Assembly (NCBI GenBank): GCA_013176395.1
Contig: JABMLP010000012.1
Span: 1,550,001-1,614,000, forward strand
Length of the DNA: 64,000 nucleotides
Direction: 5' to 3'
DNA from: Venturia oleaginea
Taxonomy: Eukaryota; Ascomycota; Dothideomycetes; Venturiales; Venturiaceae
The position numbers were made by a program, and so were the translations under genes. The notes beneath the pieces were generated by a model. That model saw only the letters and a program-made list of their open reading frames with translations. It was not told where the DNA came from and ran no database searches. Shown here one piece after another: positions 11,569 to 22,144 of this stretch (the stretch's first letter is position 1; each line of letters starts with the position of its first letter).

Positions 11569-13235
11569 ATGGACCTGAATGAAACCAAAAAGCCTGATAT
11601 CGAGAACTCTATAGGGAGCGAGGATGTTGACATAGCACTTGGTGCTGTTGAAGATGGTCAAGTCGAGGATGTGGTTGACTATCGGCGTCTGCTTTGGTGA
11701 GACTGTTGCCTCTGATGAAAGCTAGACTGTGGAGAGCTCCTCTGAAAAGATTACTCACTTTGGTTTGATATATTACCTACATGCTTCAATCTGTCGACAG
11801 ATCGACATTGGGATACGCAGGTAATAACATCATAAGAATCACTAGTCGGCGAGCTAATTTTGCACCAGCTGTTTTCCATCTACCCCAGGACACCGAGCTA
11901 GTAGGCAATAAGTATTTATGGCTAGGCGCACTCTTTTACATTGGATATCTGTTCTGGGAGTGTATGTTACAACAATCCTTGTCATGTAGCCAAGGCTGAT
12001 AGCTGGATAGACCCAACGAATTTGCTTCTGCAGAGGTTTCCCGTTGCCAAGTTTATGTCTGCCACGGTAAATATCTCCCTCCCCCACTCGGGGTAATTAT
12101 GACTCAATCTCTGTAGGTGATCCTCTGGGGTATCATCCTGATGTGCCATGCAGCCACCAATGATTTCGCAGGGCTCGTAGCTGCCCGAACTTTCCTAGGA
12201 GTATTCGAGGCCTCCATCAATCCCGGAACCATGATTATGTTCTCTATGTGGTACACGCGTCAAGAACAACCATTTCATATGGGCATCTGGGTAGGCTCCG
12301 CGGGTCTAGGTTATGTCTTAGCTGGAATCGCCAGTTTTGGCATTGGCCACATCTCAGGATCGCTCAGCAGTTGAAGATACATGTTCTTAACCTGGGGCAC
12401 TGTCACTACATCCTGGGGCATCGTCATCCTCTTCCTTCTTCCAGACAATCCACTCTATGCGAGATTTTTGACTGACAGCGAGCGCCGTGGCGTCGTGGAA
12501 CGCATAATGGGAAATGAGACGGGAATTGAGAATAAGAGGTTCAAAAAAGATCAGTTCGTTGAGGCGATGCTAGATTTCAAACATGGCTTTTGTTCATCTT
12601 CGCGGTCGCATCAAATTCACCAAATGGAGGTCTTACCACTTTCCAAGGTCTCATCATACAAGGGATGTGCTTCTCAACACTTCGAACAACACTTATCCAG
12701 ATGCCATATGGAGCGGTACAACTGGTCGTCTGCGTTGCTGCAACATACGCCGTGTCTCAATTCAAGAATGCACGATGAGTAGTCAAGCTCATCTGTCTCT
12801 TGCCCTTCCTCGCCGAAACAATAGGCACCTGGATTATCCCTCAGTCCATTCTTTATGGACGTCTCGTCTGCCTCTGGATCTCATTCACCTACACAGCCAC
12901 CTGGACCTTATCAATGTCCGTCGCCACAGCCAACACAGCTGGCCATACCAAGAAAACCACCACCAATGCTGTTCTCCTCATCGGCTATTGTCTTGGTAAT
13001 TTTATCGGGCCTTTCTTTTTCATTACGGATCAGGCACTTCGGTATAATTTGGGTGGTGCAATGATGATTTTTTGTGATGGGGTTCAGGTACTTTGTATCG
13101 GTGGGACATGGGTATTACTTTGGAGAAGGAATAGGGGAGAGATGCGGTGTTTAATAGTCGGGAGGTGAATGAGGTGGAGGGATTTGAGAGGGGGTTGAGG
13201 GATATGACGGATTTGCAGAATAAGCATTTTAGAGT
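11569..13235 (+). pseudogene. MFS permease of the Dal5/allantoate family, decayed
   Basis: Membrane transporter remnants in order: an acidic cytosolic start (MDLNETKKPD), YMLQSVDRSTLGYA (TM1), YLWLGALFYIGYLFWE (TM2), ARTFLGVFEASINPGTMIMFSMWY (TM4-5, typical of anion:cation symporters), LLPDNPLYARFLT, a second six-helix half, and a C-terminal TDLQNKHFR like the usual TDxxNxxFRY end. Introns with GT...AG ends explain some frame changes near 11690 and 11820. Two in-frame TGA codons replace expected Trp (near 12373 and 12777), and there is a further shift near 12590. A transporter beside a dipeptidase and a decarboxylating aminotransferase suggests uptake of small peptides or amino acids (inference). 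Confidence 0.8.
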
Positions 13236-15180
13236 ATGTTGGAGAGATTATTCCCTGATGGTTTTGGAAAAAGCTAATTTGGATCACAGTATGTGTACTA
13301 GTAGCGTGGTGTGTCGGCTCATCGAGAATCTTCTTCTCCCTTGTGTCTACGAATGTGCTTTCTCAAGCTTCTTCGGGCTTGAGATCACGATTCAAAGGTA
13401 TTTGGGCCGCTAACATACCAGAGTATTGTTGAGTTATGTGTGTGTGTTAAGTCATTTATCGGTTACTCACCAAGTCACTCATTTTGTATGCGTTGCTAGT
13501 TGCGTTGTACATGCGTTGCTAGGGCCTCGTTTATCCTCGTATTACATGTATTACATGTATATAGGAGACTTAAATCGCCTCTCAATTAAAGCCTCATGCA
13601 GTCATCAATACATCGTTGTGCCTCCCAACAAGTATTGCATGATTTCTAGCTACCTAAGACTCTTTCTGCGAAAAGTTGCGCCGAAGACTTTGGAGTTTGG
13701 CAAAAACCCTTCGCTAGTGGTTTGATATATGGCAGGGCATAGTGATTTAGCCTAGTGGTTGGTGAAGACACACCTTTTGGTGGAATAAGAAAGTGGCCGA
13801 ACCTGGAATTGTTGAGGTGTATAGCGAGACTGCTTCCATCAAGACCGGAGCGTTTTCACCGAACGTCTTGGCCTTCTGATCGACTAGTATCTCAACCATT
13901 GACACGCTCATGGCTCCGCTTGGCTGCTAGATGGGAGAACTAGACGAAATGATCTACATTCTGGCATCATCCCCAATAGAAGGCTGGTGCAGGGATCTTA
14001 TCAGATAGACCAAGCTGCGAGCAGCGACAACTCGCATGAAAAGCCTTGATGTGCGCTCAGTTTTCCAAAGGTAGGCTCTTACTTGTATATCATAATCGCC
14101 CATCTATTAGCGTTTTGAGAGCGCCATGTGGTTGATACGGATCTGCAAGCTTCCGTCGGTCAAGAGGCCGCCAATATTCTCCACCACACCTTTTGCTGGA
14201 TTTTTAAGACTGGATGAAATGCGAACTCGGTACGACTTACAACTTCGTGGGAAGCTCCGGAATCAGTTCAGTTTATGAGCTGATCTCTATCCCATTGGTG
14301 CCATCAAATAAAACACAAAAAGCGCCAGGGACACCGAATGCTATCACATCATATGATAATCGCTCGTACTTTTGACTTGATGCACAAAGAAACCTCTCAA
14401 AATCGTTTGGCATACGAGGCAAGACGATTTCAAAAGAAAATCAACGTAGCTAGTATATCACGTGGACGGTCCTTCAATTGCAACCCCGGCTCCTCGCCAT
14501 ACACATCTCAAACAACCCCATCCCCCAACATCAACGAAAGCTTATTGTTCCGCACGAGGCGGGTGAAGTCGTAGCTTCTCAGCTTGCTGCAATATCATGA
14601 ATCTCGCATTTCATCGCGCTGCTCCATTGATCAGCAATCGAAACACCCGAATGATAAGATTGATGGCGTGAAGCGAAGTTCTCCCTTTTCTTCTTCGAAG
14701 TCTGCCAACTTCTCGATGGTTTTTACTGATTCGGCCATGACTCCGCTATGAGAAACGAAATCAATCCCCACTAGCCCACATAAGTTTCGTTTCACTCTGT
14801 TAATGCAACGTGGAAAACATACAATTCTCCGAGTGGATGTACGCGTCGAACCTCCACATCCTAAGCTGGTGCGACTTAGAAATCCGCCCGGTCAGAACCA
14901 TAACACCATGTCTTCCGCTTGGGTGGACCTCTACACTGCTGCAGGAAGCTGATTTGCACAGGGTTGGGCTCTCGAAGAGACAAAGAAATAAGCCAACCTC
15001 CAGACGGTGGAAATAAGGATCTCCTCTATACACCATGGTGGGGGAAATCTAGTTCATTAGCCGCATACTTAAGAGCCTCAAGCTCTCCAGCTTGTTCGTC
15101 CAGTAGTTCAGCAACAGCATTACTCATTCCTAGTAGTTCCTCACTGTCTTTCCTGACCAGTTGCAGTCTATCTTTTCAAC
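13236..15180. other. Intergenic, no gene recognised
   Basis: About 1.9 kb with only short unrelated open frames. A small direct repeat GTATTACAT(GTATTACAT) occurs near 13540. Nothing else stands out until the pyrimidine-rich leader before 15181. Confidence 0.5.
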
Positions 15181-15945
15181 ATGCATTTTTCTACCTACCA
15201 ATCCGTCTTACTTGCTGGAGCAAGTCTCATCGCAGGCGTTGAATCTTCTCCTTTATCAGGCCCCAAGCACGTTCACTCCGACCTCCCAAAATTCACTCCC
15301 GGTGTTTGGCCCTCAGGCCTTTCAGGTTCGCCAACAAGCTATCCAACTGGCACTGGCGTGATCCCCTCAGGAGCTTGGGGAGCCAACACTCCATGGCCCA
15401 CAGCCTTCGGTACTGGTTTCGACAAAAAAGAAGGCTCAACCAAGACCAAGAAGAGCAAAGGCAAGAAGACTAAGAAGACCAAGGCCAAGGCTCCAAAAAC
15501 AACCGCCTTCCCAACTCTGACTGCAACTGATGGTATCTTCCCGACCGGTGCAATCGCCACGGGCTCTGGCAGCGCCGTTTTTCCAACCGGTACCGCATTC
15601 CCAACCGGAGGATTTCTATCAAAGCGCGTAGCATCTGAAACGATAAACGACAAGAGGGCCCTGGAGACAACGCCCTCGAAGACACATCACGCTCAAGGTA
15701 CTGGTGGCGTCTGGCCCACTGGTGCCGCCCAGCCAACTGGCTCATCCTCAAAATCTTCCAAGACGCACAAGTCCAAGGGGCACAAATCGAAGGGACACAA
15801 GTCGAAGGGTCACAAATCGAAGACCCACAAGGCCAAGGAATCTGGCGGTGTCTTTCCCACTGGTGGCTTTCCTCAGCCCACTGGCGGAGCTGCGTGGCCA
15901 ACTGGTGGCGTCCACAAACCCAAGAAGCCTACCAAGTCAGTATAG
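15181..15945 (+). CDS. Repetitive secreted Lys/Gly/Pro-rich protein with PTG repeats and dibasic sites
   Basis: 254 aa, single exon. A signal peptide (MHFSTYQSVLLAGASLIAGV) precedes a low-complexity body. A short motif, G-[VI]-[WF]-P-[TS]-G and shorter PTG variants, recurs more than ten times from residue 40 to 245. Two strongly basic tracts flank it: residues 81-104, and HKSKG units at about 197-216 encoded by near-perfect 15-bp tandem repeats. Two Lys-Arg sites at about 148-149 and 158-159 are candidate Kex2 cleavage points that would split the protein in two. I recognise no enzyme domain. Possible roles are a cell-wall or matrix protein or a processed secreted peptide, but none is shown. 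The ATG used is the only one giving a signal peptide. Confidence 0.75.
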   Translation: MHFSTYQSVLLAGASLIAGVESSPLSGPKHVHSDLPKFTPGVWPSGLSGSPTSYPTGTGVIPSGAWGANTPWPTAFGTGFDKKEGSTKTKKSKGKKTKKTKAKAPKTTAFPTLTATDGIFPTGAIATGSGSAVFPTGTAFPTGGFLSKRVASETINDKRALETTPSKTHHAQGTGGVWPTGAAQPTGSSSKSSKTHKSKGHKSKGHKSKGHKSKTHKAKESGGVFPTGGFPQPTGGAAWPTGGVHKPKKPTKSV

Positions 15946-17218
15946 ATGAGGTTGGAACGAGGAGGGTTTTGCGAAATGCGAATGATGAGGAGAATATGGT
16001 CTAGTCTGGGGGAGGGCGGGTGGGACAAGAAGCCTTGATGGAGTTCTGTTCTATGTCTTTAGATAAGCTATGCAAACGATCCTTTTCCAGTCCAGAGTTG
16101 AATGGCACGATATGAGTGCCTTTGATTTGTCGCAATGTGTCTTTGATTTTAGTCAGGCTCGAATCCTAAAGAGCACAATTTGTATCCTTGGACCGTTCGA
16201 AATCTGATATCGATCCTTGTTTATATACTTCAACAAGCATCTCGTCCACTACGTGAGAATTAAGTAAAATCGAGGTTCTAACTTTTATCTACGTGACGAA
16301 ATGCATTAGTTCTACTGAAGGTAGATGCGGAGAGCCGCACGGTTAACTAATTGCCGACGTTAACAGCCATACTGATAGCCAGTCTTCAGCTCGCCATCCA
16401 TTTCCCCCCAACCATATTCTTTTAGCATGTCCAAAGACTCGTGTACTTCATTTTATCCTTCTATGCTGACCTCTATTGCGCTTCAAACATCTCGTGATCA
16501 CCAGAATATCGGCCCAAAATCATCAGCAAGGTTCTGTGGGATGATACCACAATTTCAGTTAGCCGCAGAGTGGATATCGGTTGCATACAGCCGTTGAAAT
16601 CATGTACCCTTCTTTTGATTTCAAAGCAATCACATCTGTATTGGTACCTCGCGGTTCCCAGCTTAATCGAAAGGACATGCAATTCTGAACCTCATCTTTT
16701 CACTGTGTACTATTCAAGAGGCTCAACCCGATTTGAGCAGAGGCGCCGCACAGTCACACGAGAAGACCCCGAGGAGGAAGAGAATGGGACCTCGACCTTG
16801 GAGACTCGATATCTAATCTTCCAGGCAGAGGCCCAGCGGCACAGGCATCTCGTTTCCTCAACAAACAGGCTGTCTCCGTTGTGTCGAGACAAAGCGGGAA
16901 GAAACCCTCCACTTCCCACAGTTTCCGTACGGCAAAAGCTTCTACTTCGGCTATCAACTATAGCAGTCGAATTGTCGCCGCTTATGGTACCAGTACTTCC
17001 AGTACCAGTCCTCTTTACCAGTGATTGAAGAATGAAGCTTCCTTCCTCTCCTGCAACACCATTGCCTCGGAATTGCCGAACCATCCTAAGCCATAATTTT
17101 TCTTGAACCTCGTTGCAAGCAGGGGCTTGCTTCCCTCCGTTGTCTCGGAGTTCAACTGGTCAGGTCGCAAACCCGGTCGAGGGCAACACGTTGAATTTGA
17201 ACCGCATGATCAATCCCC
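15946..17218. other. Intergenic, weak coding traces only
   Basis: No recognisable gene. Both strands of 16570-17084 are open for 120-150 codons, but neither translation looks like a known family and they overlap each other. The segment may be the eroded upstream part of the kinase fragment that follows. Confidence 0.4.
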
Positions 17219-17557
17219 TTGACAGAGCATGGCTTGCTTGGGGAATCAAACACAGCAAAGGTTGACAAAGTCCTGTGGAGAAGTATTTTTCTAGCGAGAA
17301 AGAGCATGCGATGTTTTAGACCCATGAAGCTGGCTGAAGCTTGGAACGAGGTCGAGCAACTTCAAAAGCTACAGCACTGTCCCATCGTGCGGGTGGTAGG
17401 AAGTTATGTACAAGGCAAAGTGTTTTCAATGCTCATATATGCTGTAGCTGATTGTCATCTCAGAGACGTCATACAACGGACAGAGAAAATACTCTACTCC
17501 GAAAGCTTGGAATACTCCGACTTTCTTGTACTGGCCAGTCTAGGATATTCAGAATAA
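17219..17557 (+). pseudogene. Protein kinase N-lobe fragment
   Basis: About 112 codons resembling the front half of a fungal Ser/Thr kinase: FLARKSMR (beta-3 Lys), EAWNEVEQLQKLQHCPIV (helix C with Glu), GSYVQGKVFSMLIYAVADCHL (beta 4-5 and hinge). The frame then stops. No HRD catalytic loop, DFG or activation segment follows, so it cannot be an active kinase. No ATP-binding glycine loop is clear upstream either. It is best read as a truncated relic; a distant spliced gene is less likely. Confidence 0.6.
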
Positions 17558-18249
17558 AACCTTGTTAGAGATCTTCTCGCTATTCGCTAGAAAATATCTA
17601 ATACTAAAATCAATGCGGGTCTTACCATTTAAGCGGCCGTAGACCAGAACTGATAGCCCGACTTTTGGCTCCTCGAACCAAGAGGATCAAAGAACTGAAG
17701 GATAAGAATTTAAGAAAGGCTGTGAAGCTGGAATTGATTCTGAAGCTGGTCAAAAGAATCGGAGAACGGAGGGCTAAACAGTTGGAAAGGGCTGTGAAAT
17801 CGGAGCGGGTGCTGGAGCTGGTCCAAAGGAAAGGCTTCCAATCCCACGACTTGGTAAGCTGAGGAGTGAAAATGATGCAAAGGGCATTGTATGAAGAATT
17901 CGAAAGTAAGGGAAGAGGTGACCGTATAGAGTCGTTGGACACCCACTAATGCGCCTAATAGAAGCGCCAGACCCCGAAGTAAGAGACTGAAGCCATATAG
18001 CGCGACTAGCTAGTCCTAGACTGCCGCCTCGTTTCGTTTCGCCATTACGCAAGGCGTTCCGATCATCCATGCCTACACCATCCTACGTTTTGCAAATTTC
18101 ATCAACAGGAATCGCGAGTTCTCGGACAGACCACAGAGAGCTTGATAAAGAAGGGATGCAGGAGTACTTAAGAAAATGAATCAATACGTGATGTTGAACG
18201 ACGTTAAATAAAGCAAACAAGATGCTGAAGAGGACAGTCTGTAACCCCA
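17558..18249. other. Intergenic with a short internal repeat
   Basis: At 17718-17850 two diverged copies of a segment with GCTGTGAA...GAGCTGGT(C/CC)AAA occur in tandem, giving Lys/Glu/Leu-rich translations on the plus strand. No gene is supported. Confidence 0.35.
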
Positions 18250-18974
18250 GGCCCCAGCACAATGGCCCTCAAAGCCACCAACAAAAGACATGGAGTGCCA
18301 TCAACTGTCAACTTGGCGCGTTCCCCGTCTGGACTGCCAGCTCCCTTGGTTTTGCTGAACACAACGCTTCCAAGTTATGGGTCCAATCTACAAGAATCGT
18401 CGTATACTTGCCGAAATACGTAAATTTGGTCTCGCTCCCAGTGATGACAATGAAGGAAAATGACGTGGCGAAAAGAAGAATGGTACAGATCTTGTGCCAA
18501 ACGCTATTGATGGATGGATGGAATGATCGTGCCTGTTGATTGCCCTCGCCAATTGTAGCAAATCAAGATAATAGCAGAGATGGCCACAAACACCAAGTAG
18601 GCCAGCATTGCAAAGAACTGGCTGGCTGCGTATATCTTCTAGACGCCTCCGTTGTGCAGCAGCATGTAAAATGTTAAAGCCAGGAGGGCAGAGGGAAGTA
18701 GAGCCACAGAATGAACGTTGGGTTGGAGTGCGTGATTCTGTCATACCACTTTGGCTCCTGTGGTGTGAGGAACGTCGGAGTGGGCGCGCCGGCAATGAGA
18801 TGAACAACGAGAGGAGTAAGGCATAGATGGAGTAGCGCGAGCCAATATTCACTGTCGATGGCTACATGTTCAACCCCCTCAAAAGTCAGATCGGTAGGGT
18901 CGGTATTGGTCAAGTTGGCCAATGCGAAATCAATCGTCGACCGCCTTGGGGTGCGGGCCGAATTTCCGGGCCAT
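18250..18974 (-). pseudogene. Uncharacterised fungal polytopic membrane protein, decayed
   Basis: The ancestral start is probably at 18974 (MARKFGPHPKAVDD). After a one-base shift near 18924-18938 the frame continues ALANLTNTDPTDLTFEGVEHVAIDSEYW, a first hydrophobic segment (LALLHLCLTPLVVHLIAGAP) and PKWYDRITHSNPTFILWLYF. A second helical block (FFAMLAYLVFVAISAIILIC) lies in the next frame after an in-frame TAG where Trp would fit. A third (ICTILLFATSFSFIVIT) follows. A GTAAGT...AAGCAG intron seems to precede the start (about 18975-19023). Function unknown. At least two lesions are visible. Confidence 0.6.
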
Positions 18975-19319
18975 GACTGCTTACCCATTAGCCGCGATAC
19001 TAGGTATTGAGATCTAACAACTTACCATGACCCAAAGAGAGGACTTGAAGTGTTGGATCAGAATTACGCTCAGTCGAAGTAGAAAGACGATAGCTTGTGC
19101 GATACCAGAGGTCGCAGAGTCGTGACAACATAGAAGGTGGTCAAAACAGGCCTTGTTCGTCTACTGAAGGAGCACATACTATAACAAAATATCTGAAGGC
19201 CATATCCATATTGGTGTATCTCGAGGCTTCGCCTTGGTGAAACGAATGCCATTTTCCGCAATCTGGCAAGACTGATTCGACCGTAGCCTCAGCCTTGCTC
19301 CAGGGAAACGGTTTACGGC

Positions 19320-20069
19320 TCAAGTATCGAGCTCATGGAAATGGCTTCCATTGAAGTAAAAATGCCGGACTTCTGCATTGTGCCAATGTCGACATAGACG
19401 CTCATGATCTCGAAAACAGGTGCTGTTGACCAGTAATTTAAGATTTGCATCGTGGCCAACAACGGCGATTCTACGTTCAGTACGCTCCGCTAGCCACAAT
19501 TTGAAGACGTCCGCCCGAACATTGCTGCTGACCTGGCTTCGATCCCAATAGCCAGTCGTGGTGTTCCAGTCCGGCGTAAGGCGGTCGAGATAGACAGGGA
19601 ATGGAGGATGTCCAAGCATTTCTTCCAGGTCTTCTCGCAGATGGCCGCGACTGCTGGGTGAAAAGCCAAGTTCTTGGAGTTCTGGAAATGCCATGATTGG
19701 TTTTTGGATGAAATCCGGGAGGGTAACGTTACGTTTTGATGCTCCAGTCAACCATGTGAGAGTAGTGTTCAGAGCACGGATCTGAGGAGAAGATACGACC
19801 AGATCCACAGTATCAGACTTCGGCCATTCTTGGCCCAGCTTTTGTGCTTGCTCGAGGCCTAACTCGGTCAAATTCGGATCCAGCCAATCGAAATGGCCTA
19901 AGTTGTTGTATGCTTGTCCATGTCGAATTATGTGAATGATTTTAGTCTGCGATCCATCATTGGGTGATCGTATATATGAGGAATATCCGAGAGGTTTCTG
20001 CATCTTCTGATTTCGAGACAAAGCCAATGGAAGACCAACCATGGCCATGGCAGCCAGCGAAATCCTCAT
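19320..20069 (-). CDS. Histidine phosphatase (phosphoglycerate mutase-like) protein, probably secreted
   Basis: 249 aa. The phosphohistidine motif RHGQAYNN is near residue 49, and the second catalytic His lies in VVGHDANLKLL near 204. A Ser-Pro-Gln-Ile-Arg-Ala stretch (VVSSPQIRALNTT) supplies the usual phosphate-pocket Arg, and PELQELGF holds the acidic position. This is branch 1 of the histidine phosphatase superfamily, and the substrate cannot be told from sequence. The first 18 residues (MRISLAAMAMVGLPLALS) look like a signal peptide, and four NxT/S sites support secretion. Uninterrupted frame, stop just before 19320. Neighbours on both sides are relics, so it stands alone. Confidence 0.85.
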   Translation of the reverse strand: MRISLAAMAMVGLPLALSRNQKMQKPLGYSSYIRSPNDGSQTKIIHIIRHGQAYNNLGHFDWLDPNLTELGLEQAQKLGQEWPKSDTVDLVVSSPQIRALNTTLTWLTGASKRNVTLPDFIQKPIMAFPELQELGFSPSSRGHLREDLEEMLGHPPFPVYLDRLTPDWNTTTGYWDRSQVSSNVRADVFKLWLAERTERRIAVVGHDANLKLLVNSTCFRDHERLCRHWHNAEVRHFYFNGSHFHELDT

Positions 20070-20522
20070 CGCGGTTTTGTCGAAGGTTGGTGAGGAGAGG
20101 TGAAGACCAGAAAAATCGCGATCGACGTTCTGGTAGCTGGGATTAGAGTTAAGATGTTGATATCAGCAGCCCTGGTTTAATATCTTCCTCTGCAGCCGAT
20201 TCTTGGATGATGGTAATGGTGTATGGGAGATGAAGACGAGTTGCCGGAGGTTAAGGGAGATAAGGAACCACTCTATTTTTAGATCCACGTTTTAGACCCT
20301 AGATCCTTCGCGTGGAATCCCGATCTCGAACCTCATTATTGCGTCCCGTTAATCACCAGCATTTTACCGCTACCTTTATCAATGTTCATGCAAAGGACTT
20401 TTCTCGGGTCTGATCAGCAGACAATTGCCCGAAAAACAATGGACTAGTTGTAAAGAAGAAGCAGGACTCCACGCGTGGATAGCAAACGAGAAGATTCAGC
20501 AGACATCAAAGAGACCGGCTCA
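20070..20522. other. Intergenic, upstream of the histidine phosphatase gene
   Basis: Holds the phosphatase promoter at its left edge; no element or gene recognised. Confidence 0.5.
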
Positions 20523-20890
20523 TCAGACAGGGATAGTCATTATTCCTTCTCTAGCTCTACAATCCCACCCAATATCTCTTCGGCGCGGCTCACTATCATC
20601 AGATACCCAGATGGCGGCATCAACTGCGCCCAGTGGCCTCCTGGTGCAGCGTCCCCTTCCATATTCGTAATACCTGTCCAACGCGCCTTTCGTACCTGCC
20701 ACACCTAGTCCTTGGAGATAGAAGCCCGCTTCGATCAATGGATTCTGGATCTCCTGAACGCCTTTCAGATCTCTCTCTTCGTACCGCTGAAGCAATTTTA
20801 CATGTAGCTTCGGAGTCAGATTTACCAAAGCAGCATTATCACTCCACTGGATCCGGTAACCAGGCCTTGGAGATAGAAGCCATATTTCCC
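20523..20890 (-). pseudogene. C-terminal fragment of a DapA-family aldolase/synthase
   Basis: The minus strand reads GSSGVI, then after a frame change NLTPKLHVKLLQRYEERDLKGVQEIQ and GLGVAGTKGALDRYYEYGRGRCTRRPLG. These match the last quarter of dihydrodipicolinate synthase/4-hydroxy-2-oxoglutarate aldolase family proteins (helices after the barrel and the RRPL tail). The catalytic Lys and the N-terminal barrel are absent. A 16-17 nt direct repeat (CTTGGAGATAGAAGCC) at about 20711 and 20866 brackets most of it. Confidence 0.65.
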
Positions 20891-21928
20891 TGAAAAGGTT
20901 TCACACGTCGATCCGAAGCTAAAGGCATTGGCATGTAGTGAAATGGCTGTGGGCGTAGTAATGCGTTACAGCTTTCTAGTATTACTATACCTCAACTTGC
21001 ATCCCACGATCTTGGGATGCTTCTTCAAACTCACAGTATTGTGTCGAAGTCAAGATTAATCCCTTGCGTGACTGCTAAGAAGTTGTACAAAAGAATTGGG
21101 ATCGGCGATTTATTTGCGATATCCGTAAAATGGCTTTGGTATTGGGTTTGCTAATGCTCACGGCACCAGCTATCGATTATCAGTCTCGCATCCTCGTCTT
21201 TTACGACGTCTTCGGTTTGACTTACACCAGTAAATGGGGTTCAGGACAAGGTCCTATCCCGCGCCGGTCTCTTACGCTTCTTTGCACAACTCCACAGTCT
21301 CGATGGTACTCTGTGCGCCGCAGCGGGCCACGATGACAGCCTACTTTTGTCTGTTGGCGTTTAAAGTACTCCATAGATCGCACGGTCTAGACCAGCAGGA
21401 TTCTTTTCTCATGGCGGAGATGCACAGATTATCCATTTGAGACTTGTACGACGGGACCCGTGACACCGCCCTGTGCAAGCCGGATGATGTGTTGCCTCAA
21501 TGCTGCCAAATCCGATGTTTCCTCCTCGTTGAAGAGGGCCATCGAAGGCGTGTATACACCTGATGGCGGTGAAGTGTTCATGGTAGACTATAGGTCGTAT
21601 GAGATGTTTGGTTATCTCTAAAATCTTAGCTCGGAAATCACAACCATCCAGTATATAATATTCAGATGCTCTGATCCTCTTTGGTTCTCCAGGCCACGTG
21701 GCGGATCTGAGCTTCCAGCTAATCGCCCAGAATACCTGAAGAGCTCCACCCCCATCGGCATTCCCTCCACGCATGGAGCCAACCCCTGGAAAGCCGACTA
21801 ATAACCTCAATGTTGTCGCCGATGTGATGGCGCGATCATGTCTATGAGCGTCTAGCAAGGTGGTGACACACCGTCTAACACCGATTGACTCCTGAGAGAA
21901 TTGCGAATCAAAGTTTCCTGACGAGTCC
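20891..21928. other. Intergenic, no gene recognised
   Basis: About 1 kb. Open frames exist on both strands at 21409-21984, but none shows a known motif. It contains the promoter of the aspartate aminotransferase gene at its right end. Confidence 0.4.
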
Positions 21929-22144
21929 GTGGTCCCGAGAGGACGGGCAAATGCGAAAACCGACTCTGACATCAAAACCGCCAATAATCATGATGTGTCC
22001 TCCTCGTTGAAAGCTAGTCGTCGCCCAACATCTCTTAAACATCAGCTTGTCGACACCTCTTCGACGCCGAGTGGAGCACAACCTCCAGATTATAGCAATT
22101 CTCCTTCCGAGAGCCTTACCGAGTCCCACCCCTCTGCCCTAAAA

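Noticed and set aside
12360..12780. RIP mutation as the cause of MFS and other stop codons
   Set aside because: The two Trp to TGA changes in the MFS pseudogene are in CpC rather than CpA context and frameshifts dominate, so RIP is not needed; the near-identical LTRs also show no C-to-T flood.
16570..17084. Overlapping open frames on both strands
   Set aside because: Neither shows a recognisable motif and they contradict each other.
17665..17862. Lys/Leu-rich 65-codon frame
   Set aside because: Produced by an imperfect tandem DNA repeat; no other evidence of a gene.
21409..21984. 191-codon minus-strand frame
   Set aside because: No family resemblance; it could not be linked to the DapA-like fragment nearby.
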